Source of the DNA: Dastarcus helophoroides
Taxonomy: Eukaryota > Arthropoda > Insecta > Coleoptera > Bothrideridae
Reading direction: 5' to 3'
DNA length: 64,000 nt
NCBI GenBank assembly: GCA_028583605.1
Contig: CM053327.1
Coordinates: 15,115,629-15,179,628 of the forward strand
Below are positions 46,054 through 58,077 of this stretch, piece by piece. The notes beneath the pieces were generated by a model that was given only the letters and a program-made list of their open reading frames with translations, made no database searches and was not told where the DNA came from. Numbering within the stretch: the stretch's first letter is position 1; each line of letters starts with the position of its first letter. The translations under genes were made by a program, and so were the position numbers.

Positions 46054-47193
46054 TTAAGGACTGAGATCCTGGAGTATTTTTATAACTTTATTTTGTTTTC
46101 TGAGAGTTTCTTCTAAATTTGCATATAAATCTGTAATTTCTTCATCACTTTCCATCAAATATCTTTGTAATCCAATCAAATCGGTATTGAATTTATTTAG
46201 CTCCTCATGTGTAAAGTTGGGAAGTTCCAAGTTTTGGCAATTTAAACTCAATTTCAATTCTTCCAACAATGCAATCAAATCAAGTGTTCCTAATTGTTCA
46301 TCAATGGCAGATATTCTATCTGGTACTTTTACAGTATCTTTGTTATATTTAAATAAAGTTGCTCCATTTTGAATGTTATCAATTAATTGAGTGCAATTTT
46401 GAAATAAACTTGCTGTGCTTTTAATATGATTCAGTTTTTCGTACAGGTCATTGACTTTTTGCAAAACATCTTCACTGCTTGGTAAATTGTCATATTTGCC
46501 TACAAATATTTCTTTTTGTGTTTCATAAATACGACCTACTTCCTTTAAATCTTCATTAATACCTCTCTGTTTTACTATGATTTCTTCAGCTTCTTTATTT
46601 ACTTTGTTGAAAACATCCTCAAAATGTTCAATCGCTTCTACTGTTTCTTTTTCAATTTGAGCAGTCTTCATTTTAACATTAGTTGTTATACTTTTCGTCA
46701 GGGACACATGTTTGTTCGTTGGTATAACAGGCAATAATATCTTTGAGTGTTCCAAATCTGAAGTAACTAAGTGTTCATAAATCACCAGCCTGGATATTTT
46801 AAACAAAAACTGGACAATTTTCGCCCCATTAGGTGCAATCAAATGTGATGCCATGAGTACAGGTATGTTTGCATGTTCGTATATTGCATTGATATCGTTA
46901 ACAAATTTCAATACTTCTGTTCTGAACTTATTTTCCCTCGATATGTCGTAAGGGGGCCAACAAGTGATTTTTTCTTTGGTGAGCTTAGGATCAAGTGTTT
47001 CGAATAGGTAATATATTATTTGAAAAAATGCAACTTTGTTACCTTTCGTAAACATATCCCTTTTGAAAACACGGTTGTATTCTGGAGATGGAGGATAAAT
47101 GTGATTCAGCAGTTTCAAATTTGTAAATAATGCGTCCTGTAGTTTGGTTCCTCCTTCTTTTCTTGTTCGTAAAGAAATAATTGTTTTATTCAT
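46054..47193 (-). CDS. HAUS6: HAUS augmin-like complex subunit 6 (Dgt6-type)
   Basis: A subunit of augmin, which recruits gamma-tubulin to spindle microtubules so new ones branch from them. Single exon, 379 residues from the first true ATG at 47193; the open frame extends nine codons upstream without another ATG. The N-terminal HAUS6 domain is recognisable: LLNHIYPPSPEYNRVFKRDM, FFQIIYYLFETLDP, CWPPYD, LMASHLIAPNGAKIVQFLFK. The rest is predicted coiled coil (KETVEAIEHFEDVFNKVNKE, EELKLSLNCQNLELPNFTHE) to the end LQDLSP. Shorter than human (955) and fly Dgt6 (about 650), so the disordered C-terminal part that interacts with gamma-tubulin in other species is missing or lost. No intron-like break is seen at the end. 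Confidence 0.87.
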   Translation of the reverse strand: MNKTIISLRTRKEGGTKLQDALFTNLKLLNHIYPPSPEYNRVFKRDMFTKGNKVAFFQIIYYLFETLDPKLTKEKITCWPPYDISRENKFRTEVLKFVNDINAIYEHANIPVLMASHLIAPNGAKIVQFLFKISRLVIYEHLVTSDLEHSKILLPVIPTNKHVSLTKSITTNVKMKTAQIEKETVEAIEHFEDVFNKVNKEAEEIIVKQRGINEDLKEVGRIYETQKEIFVGKYDNLPSSEDVLQKVNDLYEKLNHIKSTASLFQNCTQLIDNIQNGATLFKYNKDTVKVPDRISAIDEQLGTLDLIALLEELKLSLNCQNLELPNFTHEELNKFNTDLIGLQRYLMESDEEITDLYANLEETLRKQNKVIKILQDLSP

Positions 47194-47603
47194 TTTATTT
47201 TGGTTAGTTGCGATTAACAAGATTAACGTAAGACAAAAACTTAACGTTTTCCGTCTTTTTGGGCTAGGTTATTTTGAATATGGTGACATTAATTTTTATC
47301 CCCATGTCAAAATCAGAAATATTGACCAAGCGTATAATAGCAATAGGTTTATCCTTTGACGGTTGGATGCAACAAGGTCAAAGCATGTTCAATTTTGGTT
47401 TTAAATTTGAACTCAGGTTAGGTGGGTTCTTTTAAAATGAAGGTTGGTAAGGCTACATAAATTGCGATTCATTTGCTATTATTAACACTACATAGAATTA
47501 AACGTGGAAGTTCCGCTGCACTAGCGCCCTCTTAATTTACTGGTGTTTTATGGGCGCATTTGAATACACAGAGACTGTCCTCCACTAATAGACTCCATAT
47601 AAT

Positions 47604-48619
47604 CCATTTCAGATAAATCTACATCAGAACATATATGTAATATTTCTATATGGCGTGTTTTATCCCTTTGCTTGTGTCAAAAAGATGCGATGGATATATA
47701 TGTTTGTCTTTTTTAAAGGACAGAATATATTAACCAATCCTAAAGTTTATTTCAAATATACCTCTTCTCGCCAGTTGTCATTGTTGTCATTCATTTGTCA
47801 GTATTCCCCCCATCTTGTCATCTGTTCCCGCTATAAAGAAGTTAATTAAATGTTGCCCTGATTTTTGTAATTAATGTGTAATAAATATTTTTATGATATT
47901 TAACATTTGTCAAAAACTAACTGGTAGATATATTTTTCATAGGAAAACAGGGACACTAAGTGAATAGTCTTTATTCTACTTACGATTTGTTTAGTTTGGT
48001 TTGGTGTACGTGTTTACGATATTTTGTATTGTTTTTTTTTCTATTTTGCCCTGTATTCAATTTAGTAGTTAACCGTTTGTATTGCTATTTTAATTATGCC
48101 ACGATATTGCTATTTGTGTTTCTTGCACGCATGCGTAGAATGCTTGTCCTTGAAAGAGTCCAACATATATTTTTATTTCTCCTTTTTGACAAAGCATTTT
48201 ACAGTGGCGATAATACACAACACACCATATAGAAGTATTACATATATGCATCAGAATATGCACTGAACTTCTAATTTTGTAGTGGCAACAGCAGGAACTA
48301 GTGTTCTATGTTCTTAAAATCCTAACATAAATTCATTAAATATTTTGATTTGTTGTCGGTTGTTTTTAAAACGATTCCTTTATATTTTATGTCAATTTCT
48401 ACTGAAAGTTATTAAATTAATTAATGGTTATGAAAATATTATGGAAAATATTTAGTCCGATTATTTTTGCCAAATAATCCTTGAAATATAGGCAACACAT
48501 TATTCATCAAAATATCTACACGGGAAATCAGCTTTAGTTCTGGTGACATTTCGAGAAACTTATTTAAAGGTTGATATAATACTTAAAGGCCTACTATTAT
48601 GCATATTTATCTGAAATGG
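47604..48619. mobile_element. Inverted-repeat element, CCATTTYAGATAAA family, hosting a nested hAT MITE
   Basis: It starts CCATTTCAGATAAATCTA and ends TTTATCTGAAATGG. Its interior (TGCACTGAACTTCTAATTTT, TTTGATTTGTTGTCGGTTG, AATATAGGCAACACATTA) matches 44847-45284. The left terminal repeat is interrupted after CATCAGAA by the hAT MITE at 47630-48248. Without that insertion it would be about 390 bp. Confidence 0.75.
47630..48248. mobile_element. hAT-type MITE, copy 2 (619 bp), 8-bp target duplication, nested
   Basis: CATATATGTAATATTTCTAT at the left and the inverted GAAGTATTACATATATG at the right, flanked on both sides by CATCAGAA (47622-47629, 48249-48256). The outer parts match copy 1 at 43203-43505; bases from about 47840 to 48135 are absent there, so copy 1 is probably an internal-deletion derivative. 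No transposase. Confidence 0.88.
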
Positions 48620-48978
48620 GCCATAGTATTTATATTATTCATAAAAAAAATATTAGCTTACATTCTTCTGTGTTTCCGTAGTGAGTAACAATCTTGCATT
48701 TAAGAAACAGAATTCTAATAAAGGTATGTGAATGACAATTTTTTTAAGAAAATTACATAAATACGACATAATATTAAAACTTAATTAAAATAAAATTATG
48801 AAGCTGTTCGACATCGAGTGTATTGATTTTTCCATGTGTGTCAAGCCTAGTCGACAAGATACGCTGCCTTATGTTGACACAAATGATTAAACCTTGTCAA
48901 AAATTCTTGGCCTTCATAGACATTATTTTTCAGATGACAAATGACGCATACAGATCTTGTCATTTATTGTTATTCAAA

Positions 48979-51156
48979 ATGTCACGTCAACAAGAGGTAG
49001 ATGAATTATTCGATATTAAAAATTATTTTTATATTGGAAACTACCAACAGTGCATTAATGAAGCGCAAAAATTAAGAAAGGTATTCCATTAGCCACATAA
49101 ACAATCTGTTGCCATTATAATGATTACGTGTTACAGCCGTCTACGCCGGAAGCTGCAGTCCTTAGAGATGTTTTCACATACAGGTCTTATATTGCACAAA
49201 ATAAATTTCTGGTTGTTCTTGATGAAATTAAGCCAACTTCACCTTCAGAAGTTCAACCTTTGAAGCTGTTGGCGGAGTATTTATCATCTAAGGCTAAACG
49301 GGATACTATTGTTAGTCAATTGGATCAGCAGCTCTCCGGTAGTGCAAATGTTGATAACGATCTATTCGTTATTGTGGCCGCCACTATTTACCTCAATGAA
49401 GACAACCTGGAGGCTGCCTATAGAGTACTACATACTTCTGAAAGTTTAGAAGCAACGGCTTTCGTTGTTGATATTTTGCTGAAATTGGATAGGGTTGATT
49501 TAGCAAAGAAAAAACTGAAAGAGATGCAAGACAAAGATGATGATGCAACTCTTACTCAGTTGGCCCAAGCTTGGATTAATATTGCTGTTGTAAGTATTTG
49601 AGTATTTGTAATATTCAAATCTGCATTAAAATCTTTAAAAATGAATTGATTTAAAATGATCTTCAAAAATTTTCCTTTTCTTGCTAGGTATATTGCTTAG
49701 TTTTATAACTATTGAGATTTTTCAAAATTGTTACTTATTTCTTAAAATTCTGACTTTCTGTTTTCATAACTATTAAACTTTACTAACAATTAAAAAGCAA
49801 CAGATATTAAAAATTCCACAATGTTTTGATAAATATTTGCTAACACTGCACCAGGTTTCACATTACTGCATCATCGGCGGTTATATGAGTAATTTGTTTA
49901 GCCGCTGTTATGCTAACAAGCTCCATGCATCACAGACTGCTACGAATACTCCATCTAATCCGAATTCTCCTTCAAAGCTTCGGATTAGACAGAATATTTT
50001 AATTTTAACTTTTTTTTTTCGATATTTTCACATTTTGTGAATTTGAAAACTTTTTCTACTGAAAATTTCTATTTTCCCTTCCAATTGTTTTCAAAATTCC
50101 CATTTTTTTTGCAAAATTTTTATATTTTTCTCAAAATTTTTAGTGAAGTTTAAATTGAATATTTCTTTAATTCGAAAATTTGAGAAGACTTGAAAAAAAT
50201 TTGAGTTTTAATTTGAAATTTACAAAACAAAGTTGAACTTTCCAGTTTAAATTTGAAATTTTGAAAAAATAAAACATTTTAAAATTAAAGTCAAAATGGC
50301 ATCAAGTGGGATTTTTTAAGAAAAAAAGTCCGGATTTTGAGTTTAATATTAAAATGTCTACTTTCAAAATACAAATAGGATTCATGGAAGGATTTTCTAA
50401 TCTGTTTGATTTTTATTAATGCACTACATTTACTTTCATGTTTATTTTTGCCTGCATCTGATGTCGAATTGCGCAGTAGTAGTGCATAGCTGTTATATTT
50501 TTCTTCAATGCCTTTTTTATTGTCTTTTTAAAATGTGTCTTTCAGGTCTGTTTTATTTTAGGGTGGTGAAAAACTGCAAGATGCTTATTACATCTATCAA
50601 GAATTAGTGGACAAGTATGGTTCCACTCCAACATTGCTGAATGGTCAAGCTGTCACTTTTATTGCAAGGGGGCAGTATGAGGAAGCGGAATCAGCATTGC
50701 AGGAAGCTTTAGATAAGGATTCTAATCATCCAGATACTTTGATTAATTTAACTGTGTTGTCAAGACACATGGGAAAGACTTCTGAGGTAATTTATTTTTG
50801 CAGAAATCTCGCTTGAGGAGTTTAAAATAAGTAATGATTAGGATAACTAGAAAATATAGACAGAAGTAACTTTAAGCAGTATTTTTACAATAGGTTTGTA
50901 ATATGTGTGCAAAATGTTCGCTTTTTAATATCAGTAGAACTTTTTGGTTACGATGTCACCATAATATTTTTATAATTACTGTTCCTATTGATTCTGGTTA
51001 TTAACATTAATTTATTTTCAGATTGCTAATAGATATCTTTCACAGCTAAAAGATGCAAATCCTGATCACCCATACATAAAAGATTTACAACAAAAGGAAA
51101 CCGAATTTTTGAGAATTGCGCAGCAGTATTCACCTTCAGTTCCATCTTCAGCCTAG
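48979..51156 (+). CDS. COPE: Coatomer subunit epsilon (epsilon-COP)
   Basis: Part of the COPI coat that moves vesicles from Golgi to ER. Exons are 48979-49080, 49137-49589, 50562-50786 and 51022-51156, all phase 0 with GT-AG borders, giving 304 residues (human 308). It starts [20 protein letters not shown], where the family's DELFD.KN.FY.G..Q..INEAQ motif is plain. Then come helical TPR-like repeats: [98 protein letters not shown]. The end is [14 protein letters not shown] and SPSVPSSA. Intron 1 is 56 bp; intron 2 (972 bp) contains degenerate repeat. AATAAA lies at 51198-51203. Intact. Confidence 0.96.
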
Positions 51157-51500
51157 AAATGCTTTTAATGTAATTTTCATATTAATTTTTATTGTTTAAT
51201 AAAAGATTCAGTCTAGTGATATTTTCTTTTATTTTACAAAGTTTTATTCCTATTGTGCAATTTATTAGTAACCATCTAATAATTTCAAATTTTCAAAGCA
51301 TTACAATTAGAATGAGTGCAACTAGAAATATTGAAGATGTTTATTTAGTCTATAAAAATAAAGTTTGAGTCAATGCCTGATCTGGGGGCGGACAATCTTG
51401 ACCTTTGTCCGAGGCATAATGGAAATTTATAATTGTTGTTTTTAAAAAAAAGTCAAATTTCTAGAAAAACATGAAATCAGAAGTATTGAATTCTTATTTT
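51157..51500. other. COPE 3' UTR and short intergenic stretch
   Basis: Contains the COPE poly(A) signal at 51198-51203 and then anonymous AT-rich DNA up to the Penelope-like repeat. Confidence 0.5.
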
Positions 51501-51504
51501 CTTG

Positions 51505-51815
51505 TTTGGGGGAACGAACTGGTCCTTGGTTATTTTCTAAATTGAAATACAAATCTAAATGAACGTCGCAGTGTCAGTGTTAAGGTTGATAGATAAGGAA
51601 TTGTGGCACTGCGACGTGCATGATTAGATGGGCATGAGCATTCGAATGCGGTCGATCATGCATGAAGTGAATATTCTTAGTATATAAGGGTTAATATTAG
51701 GATTGCGTGCTATTATCTCTCTGAAGATGAGGGCTTGGCTATCGAAACGGATTAGAGTAACCTTAGTTGTGTTTTTTAATCTTTTTTGGTGTCAGAGGAG
51801 ATTGTATTTCAATAT
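51505..51815 (+). mobile_element. Penelope-like terminal repeat, most complete copy
   Basis: GAACTGGTCCTTGGTTATTT leads to TTGAAATACAAATC, which is mirrored by GATTGTATTTCAAT at the other end. Between them lies a CGTCGCAGTG / CACTGCGACG stem, then CTCTCTGAAGATGAG and GGCTATCGAAACGGATTAGAG. This is the same layout as the ribozyme-like core at 14 kb, but stem II and the ACGCGT palindrome have decayed. A TTTTTTAATCTTTTTTGGTG tract follows as in the other copies. Confidence 0.5.
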
Positions 51816-52484
51816 TGAATACTTAAGTTAAAATTTAGACATGTGCTGTTCTATATCGTTATAATTTTAAAAGCTTCTGTCTTACCGTATTTATAATACT
51901 TTTTTTGACTAAAAAAATGGTAGTCAATTTTTTGTGGGGGCTTCTGTGGAGTTGCACACCCTTGAATCCATCCCTGGGGGTTATAAATCTGTATGCGACT
52001 AGAACAGAGTTTCTTAATCTTTTAGTAGTGACGGACGGAAGATTTAGAAACCCTACAGACCCTCGCCCTTTCTATATTTTCTTTCTTGAGAAGTTTGCAA
52101 TGTATTTAATGATTAAAAAATAGCTCTTCACAGCATCTCCTTTCATGTCGTGTCCGTTAAAAAAAAGGTTACCGTCGTCCTTAAATCATTTCTTTCTAAC
52201 AACAACGGACAGCTGACACGCTATGAATCCCTTAGGGCAGGGTTTCTCAATTTTTTTTGGCTTGCGATAAAGTTTGTGAAAAAATTTCACCGACATTGTG
52301 CAATTTTTTTTTGTCCTGAGTGCCGCACTAATCATAAATTACGTAAATTTAAAACTAGTTATTAATACCTTTTTTTCGTAGTTATAAATTAAAATTTTAT
52401 TGTTATTATTAGAGACACAAAATGCTTAAAAGATGCATAAAAAGTGTCAAAATATGCAACTTAAATAATAATGCTGTTCTTTTT

Positions 52485-52760
52485 AACAAATTTGCTCTTG
52501 ATTTAAAGAATTTTCCTTTCCTTTTAAACAAATTTACTTCTAATTGTTTCCAGTCTGAACAAATTTGCGTTTATTTTAATAAGTTTGCTTCTAATTTGAC
52601 TAGGTTTTATTTTAAACGTAAACAAATTTGTTATTAATTTGAATACGTAATTTATTTCAAGTGTAAACAAATTTGTTTCTAATTTGAATAGATTTACTTC
52701 TAATTTGTACAAATTTGCTGTCTGTTTGAACGAATTTGGTTCCAATTTTGATAAATTTCT
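52485..52760. repeat. Minisatellite, about 20-24-bp AACAAATTTGCTTCTAATTTG unit
   Basis: Degenerate units follow each other: AACAAATTTACTTCTAATTG, AACAAATTTGCGTTTATTTT, AAGTTTGCTTCTAATTTGAC, AACAAATTTGTTTCTAATTT, ACAAATTTGCTGTCTGTTTG. Sequence differs from the GAAATTTTGA-type blocks beside it. The open frames here are by-products. Confidence 0.75.
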
Positions 52761-54120
52761 AGTATGTGCTTAACCAAATTTAAAATTTTTTCTCGAAACT
52801 TGGTTTTTTCTTTCAAAAGCAATTTAGTTTTAACAAATTTTGAATTTTGCTTTGTTCTGAGTTTGTTGATCTTAAAATTTCGACATTTTTCCAAAATTTA
52901 AGTTGAGGTTCAAAAATTTTTTAAGAAGTTTCAAGATGGATTGAGTTTTTTAAAAATGTAGTCTTCTGTTTCTAAATAGACTTCAAAATGTCGACTTTAT
53001 TAAACCTGCGATTTTGAGAATTGCGATTTTCAAAATTTAACATTTTCAAACATTGATTTCTTTTTGAAAATTTCTATATCTGAAAATTTGGATCTTCTAT
53101 GAACTTTGCTATTTTTTTGAAAGCTTTTATTTTTTTAATTTTACTCTTTTAGGAAGTTAGATTGTTTAAAAATATATTTTCTTAATTTAGAGATTGTTAA
53201 ATTATTTCGAATTTTTTAAAAATCTTTGAAAAGAAAATAGAAGTTTCGATTAAATAGATCGAAATTTCGAAAAAAAGACAAATTTTGAAGAAAAATTTGT
53301 CTTTTTCAGAAATATTAAATACTGAATTTTGAGATAAACCTCAAATTTCAAAGAAAAGTCAAATTGTAAGCAAACTCTAAAAATATCTGAACATTTTTCT
53401 TCTAGCAGGTAGAACCTTTTAAAAAGGATCCAATGTAGAAAAATAACATTTTGGAAAAGACGAAATTTTGAGAAAAACTTCGAAATTGAGAAACGAAATT
53501 TTGAGAGAAAGTCAAGGAAAAAAACGAAATCTAGTAGAAATTTAAAATATCTCAACGACTTAAATTTTGAAGAAAAAAACTTTAAATTTTCCAATTGAAT
53601 ATTTATTTTCTCTTGACTGCTTGTCAGATATGTGCCCCACCATAATGTCAGAAAATGTCCAATATAGAGATAAATGTTAATATTTTCAGAAACAAGTTGG
53701 AATTTTCAGAAAATGGGATAAAAAAATCTCCAAAACCTTGAAATTTTCTAAGCTTTTTGTCTTTTTACAAAAAAACAGAAATTCAAAAAACATTTTTTCA
53801 AAGTTTTTGCTTTTTTATCAAGATCGACCAAATCTTAAGGAAAATGTGAATTTTAATAAACAAGCCGAAATATGCAGAAATTCATATTTAAAAAAAATGG
53901 AAATTCTCAGAAATGGTCGAATTTTGAAAAATAGAAATTTTGAAGAAAAAAGAAACGAAAAATTTTGAGATAAAGATTCAAAATTTAAAAAAAATCCGAT
54001 TTTGATAAGAAAGAAGTCATATTTTAATAATAAATTCCAAATTGTAAAATAAAAGACAAAATTTGCAAAAAGAGCAGGTGAATATAAATTTTCGATCGAC
54101 TGCTTTACCCAAGGAAAATA
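52760..54120. repeat. Degenerate AAATTTTGA-type repeat block with a change of polarity
   Basis: Up to about 53220 the top strand is T-rich; from there on A-rich units (GAAATTTCGAAAAAAAGAC, AAATTTTGAAGAAAAATTTG, GAAATTTTGAGAAAAACTTC) dominate. No gene. Confidence 0.55.
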
Positions 54121-54129
54121 AACGTCTCA

Positions 54130-54821
54130 CCTAGCGCTTAGTAAGACTTCAATCATTAAGTACCTATCGAAAAATATTGTAAATATAGCGAAAATATGCA
54201 TCATCATTAGATTTTTGGTGAAATATGTAATAACCGGTGAAAATGGATTAAACATGCATTTGCATATGCAAATGAATAAATTTGGCCTCTAGTTATTATC
54301 TTCTGAATATTTTCTTAAATGGCGACTAGATAAAATTTTTCGAATCTTCTGAAACAAAAGAAATACAAAATTTTCAAATTTCGAAAATGAGCTCCTCCAA
54401 TCAATCGATTGTAATAATGATATTCTTGAACGATAAATCGGTATTTTTTTCGGTTCAACTCCGATTTTCGTTTTGACAAAAATAATTGTTTTCTTTTGTT
54501 TTTAATTCAGTTCTGGCCCTAATTATTTGCATTTGGCTTAGAAAGGGATAAATATAAACAAATTTTGAGCTTGTTTTTGCAAACACAAGAAATGCTTTTT
54601 ATCGAGAAAAGTAGATCTTCGCCATTGGAAAAGTTATCTAGGTCACTGTTTGTAACATGGGCAAAATTATAAAAAAAATGTCCCCACCTTAGTAAATTAT
54701 AGTGCTCCACTCTGTACTATATTTTAAATCAAATAAATATGGTAAATGTATGTGTTGTTCCTATTTTTATTTAAAACAATTATCTTCAGAACTCAAATAT
54801 TTATCAAGGATAAAAAAATAT
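54130..54821. other. Intergenic DNA, no gene seen
   Basis: Includes ATGCATTTGCATATGCAAAT, a short palindromic stretch near 54260. Nothing else recognised. Confidence 0.4.
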
Positions 54822-55172
54822 GTTATAATTAAAGCCCGGAAGTTTAAGTAATATGCTTAAAAAGCTTATAAAAGAAAATATTTGCTTAAAAAAACATAAT
54901 AAAGAGTTTTTTCACAATCTCATTATATCTTAATTGTATTCTTATTATATTTGCTTCTGAATGTTTATTAAAATTTAAAAAAAAATTCTTCTACTCATTA
55001 GCACTCGCCCTATACAATGCAATATATCAGAGTAAGGGTGCAATTGCAGGTATATTTAAATCCTTGAGATATATTTATTTTATCATTATTATTTGTGTTT
55101 TCTACGTTGTAAATGTAAGTTCGTTCATGTTCGCCTCCTTTGGAAATTCCTTTGTACGTAATTTCAGAAAAA

Positions 55173-56630
55173 ATGCCTAAAGTTGCGTTTTCATTAAAAG
55201 ACAAATTACAAAAATTCGTTCGCGAATTCGGAAAAGACATTTTGTTAACGAATGGTAAAGAATTTGTTTGTGTAATATGTGTGAAATAGTATTAATGGAG
55301 AAAATATGTTCCATATCACGCAGCATTTAAATGGAAAATTTCATAAGAAGGCTGCAATTAAAAAGAACATTTCTAAACAACAAGGCCTTCTACAACCGTT
55401 TATGGAAATAAATAACCATCAGTCTCAGTTTTCCATGGATGTATGTACTACCTTTGTTTCAGCCGGTATATCTTTATGGAAAGTACAACATAAATCAATA
55501 AAAGATTTATTTGAGAAATACACTAAAGAAAAGCTTCTCGGTGGATCTTCCTTAAGAAAGGGATATTTGGAGAATACCTATCAAGGAAAATTAGTACGGT
55601 AACAATTGGGTATCAATAGATGAAACTACTGATGCAAAGGGGAGACATATTGCTAATATAGCCATATGTAGCATGCACCCCGAAAGCCCTTCTCCAGTTT
55701 ACTTTCTTACTTCAGAATTCCTATAAAAAGTGAATAGCAGAAGTATTCTTTATTTGATCGTTAAATATACTTTGGCTAGAAGGGATTCAACACGAACGTG
55801 TAATTTTATTCATATTTGATGCGGCTTCTTACATGAAAAAGGCGGCAAAAAGGTTTAAAGTGATTTTTCCGAAAATAATGCATTTGACTTGCTTAGCCCA
55901 TGCCTTACGCCGAGGCGCCGAAGAAATTCGTCAAACCTTCCCTGATGTAGACAAACTAATTTCAAATGGTAAGAAAATTTTCTTAAAAACACCTTCGAGA
56001 ATTCAAGTGTTTAAAGAAATAGCTCATAATCTACCTTTGCCTTCTCAACAGATATTAACAAGATGGGGTACGTGGATTTCAGCTGTTGTATATTATTCTA
56101 AGAATTTTGCCACATTTAAGCAAATTGTGGACAATCTCGATGAAGGTGACGCATCATCGGTAGCAATCGTTAAAGAACTTCTTCTGCAACAAAGTGTTAA
56201 GAATGCTCTCAGTTTTATTGCTTCTAACTACTATATAATTTGTGTTTCAATAAGAGCTTTGGAAAAACGAAATGAATCACTAACAGCTTCAATTAAAGTG
56301 GTTGAAGATATAATAAAAAAAATCTGGAATTTCAGGACGTACCGGAAATAAGATTTTTCAAAAATTGCCATAGGTAATAGATGTGAATACTGAATAATAG
56401 GCTTTAAAAAATATTTCAAAAATTCTTTGTGGGAATGAAGCTAATGTCGAATTACCAGTTGATAAAATCGTATGTTTTAATATGCAACGATTACATCTGT
56501 AGATAAGAAAGAACATTTTCTAAATTAAAATATATTGTTTCGGACAGACGCCAAAATTTTAGCATAGAAAACCTTAAGCGATATTTAGTAATCTCTTGTA
56601 ATATAAATGACATTACTTTGATAATGACCG
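55173..56630 (+). pseudogene. hAT transposase, CGGBP1/BED-finger type, frameshifted
   Basis: It starts MPKVAFSLKDKLQKFV..FG and continues NGKEFVCVICVK (first Cys pair of a BED-like finger), stop, then HITQHLNGKFHKKA (second half of the finger with its His pair). Next come LLGGSSLRKGYLENTY and, after a shift, IFDAASYMKKAAKRF and HLTCLAHALRRGAEEIR (the C..H block of hAT transposases). ILTRWGTWISAVVYYSKNF is the RW motif. Near 56510-56610 is FSKLKYIVSDRRQNFSIENL, the C-terminal hAT dimerisation end. At least three frame breaks. The layout recalls the hAT-derived CGG-binding protein family. Confidence 0.8.
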
Positions 56631-56641
56631 ATGTTAGAAAA

Positions 56642-56742
<101 letters not shown>

Positions 56743-56859
56743 GCCAATAAATGCTTCAAATATTGTTTCTAATGCTTTAAATCCGTATTTTTTAGTGCTA
56801 ATATAAGTGCTTATTTTAAAGATTTTTAGGGCTTAAACTTTCGGCCTTTAGTTATAATA

Positions 56860-58070
56860 TATAAAATTCTTAAGAATGAATAAATAACATGATAAATAAA
56901 TAAGTCCCTTTGACAAAAGGTGGTCACCTCTAAATTATTTTGCAAACATAACGTGGGTGTTAAAATAAATTGGATGGAACTTGTAATAATCTTGCCATCT
57001 TATCTTATCTAGATAATTTACCCTCAACTACACACCTACGCGACAAGTTTTGTGTGGGTGGACTCCACATACAAATACCCCATTAGCTGGCGTCGTATTT
57101 TCACCTGGTAAGAGACAAATACAAGACTCTTTTCTTTGCCCTGATTAAATTCATGACTTCTCTTCTTTAACGGGCATTCGTTAGGCGCAATCAGATTCAA
57201 TTTGTTTTATTTATTTAAATTTAAATAACATTGCAGCTGGGAAGAAACTGGTTTTGTAGGAAATTTTTTGTTTAAAAATCGCAATGACGATGTTCTTGCA
57301 ATGATTTGTTGTAAAATTATAGTTTTAGTATATCAAATAGTGGACTATATAAAGACTTGAGGAATTCACTGGCGAAGTGAAAGTGATACAATCAAACAAT
57401 TTCACAATTAATTCTTTTAAATTGAATCATCTTTAACTTATTTCTCAACGTTGCATACTTGTTAAACGTCCATTAATGAAAAGGTCTTTAAAAACAACTA
57501 AATATGGTGTTTGATTTTTTTTGGATCAGATTTCAAATAAACCAGTTAAGTACAGATGATTATTAGAAATGGCGACAGACGAATTGCGGAACAGCAAACA
57601 GCGGAATACTTTGCCCACTTAAGCTTCCTTGTATTTAACTGTTTCCGGGATCCCTGTAGTGGAAATCAAATTTGGTTCACCCGATATTAAACAACTGTTA
57701 TTTTACTAATGACAATTACCAATAAGTTATTGCATTTATCTTGCTTTCTTCGATTTTTTTCCAAATTATTCGCTACCCAAGCCTTACATGTTGTACCCCA
57801 AATTAATCAAAAAATCAAATTTTTTTATTTATGTTTTATTGGCTTTTTCTCCGCGAAAATTATGAAAATAGAAGTCATATTTAAAAAAAGTCAAAAGTTG
57901 AGTTTGACAATAAAATTTTCAGAAAAACTAAAAAGCCAAAGTGCAAAAAAGTCAAAATCTGAAGAAAAAAACTATAATTAATATAAAACAATTCTCCAAA
58001 TTTCTAGAATAACATCTAAAGCTCATTCCGACATCTAAATTTTTTTAGGTGCAATCCACTCGCAAAGGGC
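56860..58070. other. Intergenic DNA, no gene seen
   Basis: A few less AT-rich patches (TTTTGTGTGGGTGGACTCCA near 57050; GACAGACGAATTGCGGAACA near 57570) have no recognisable product. 57850-58010 is degenerate AAAAAGTCAAAA-type repeat. Confidence 0.4.
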
Positions 58071-58077
58071 AACCTCA

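Noticed and set aside
48823..48978. N-terminal extension of COPE from the upstream in-frame ATG
   Set aside because: The family starts at [12 protein letters not shown]; the upstream codons ([12 protein letters not shown]..) are unlike any epsilon-COP and probably belong to the 5' UTR.
53250..53594. A 114-residue minus-strand frame rich in SKF and FSK
   Set aside because: Same cause: degenerate repeat read in its T-rich strand.
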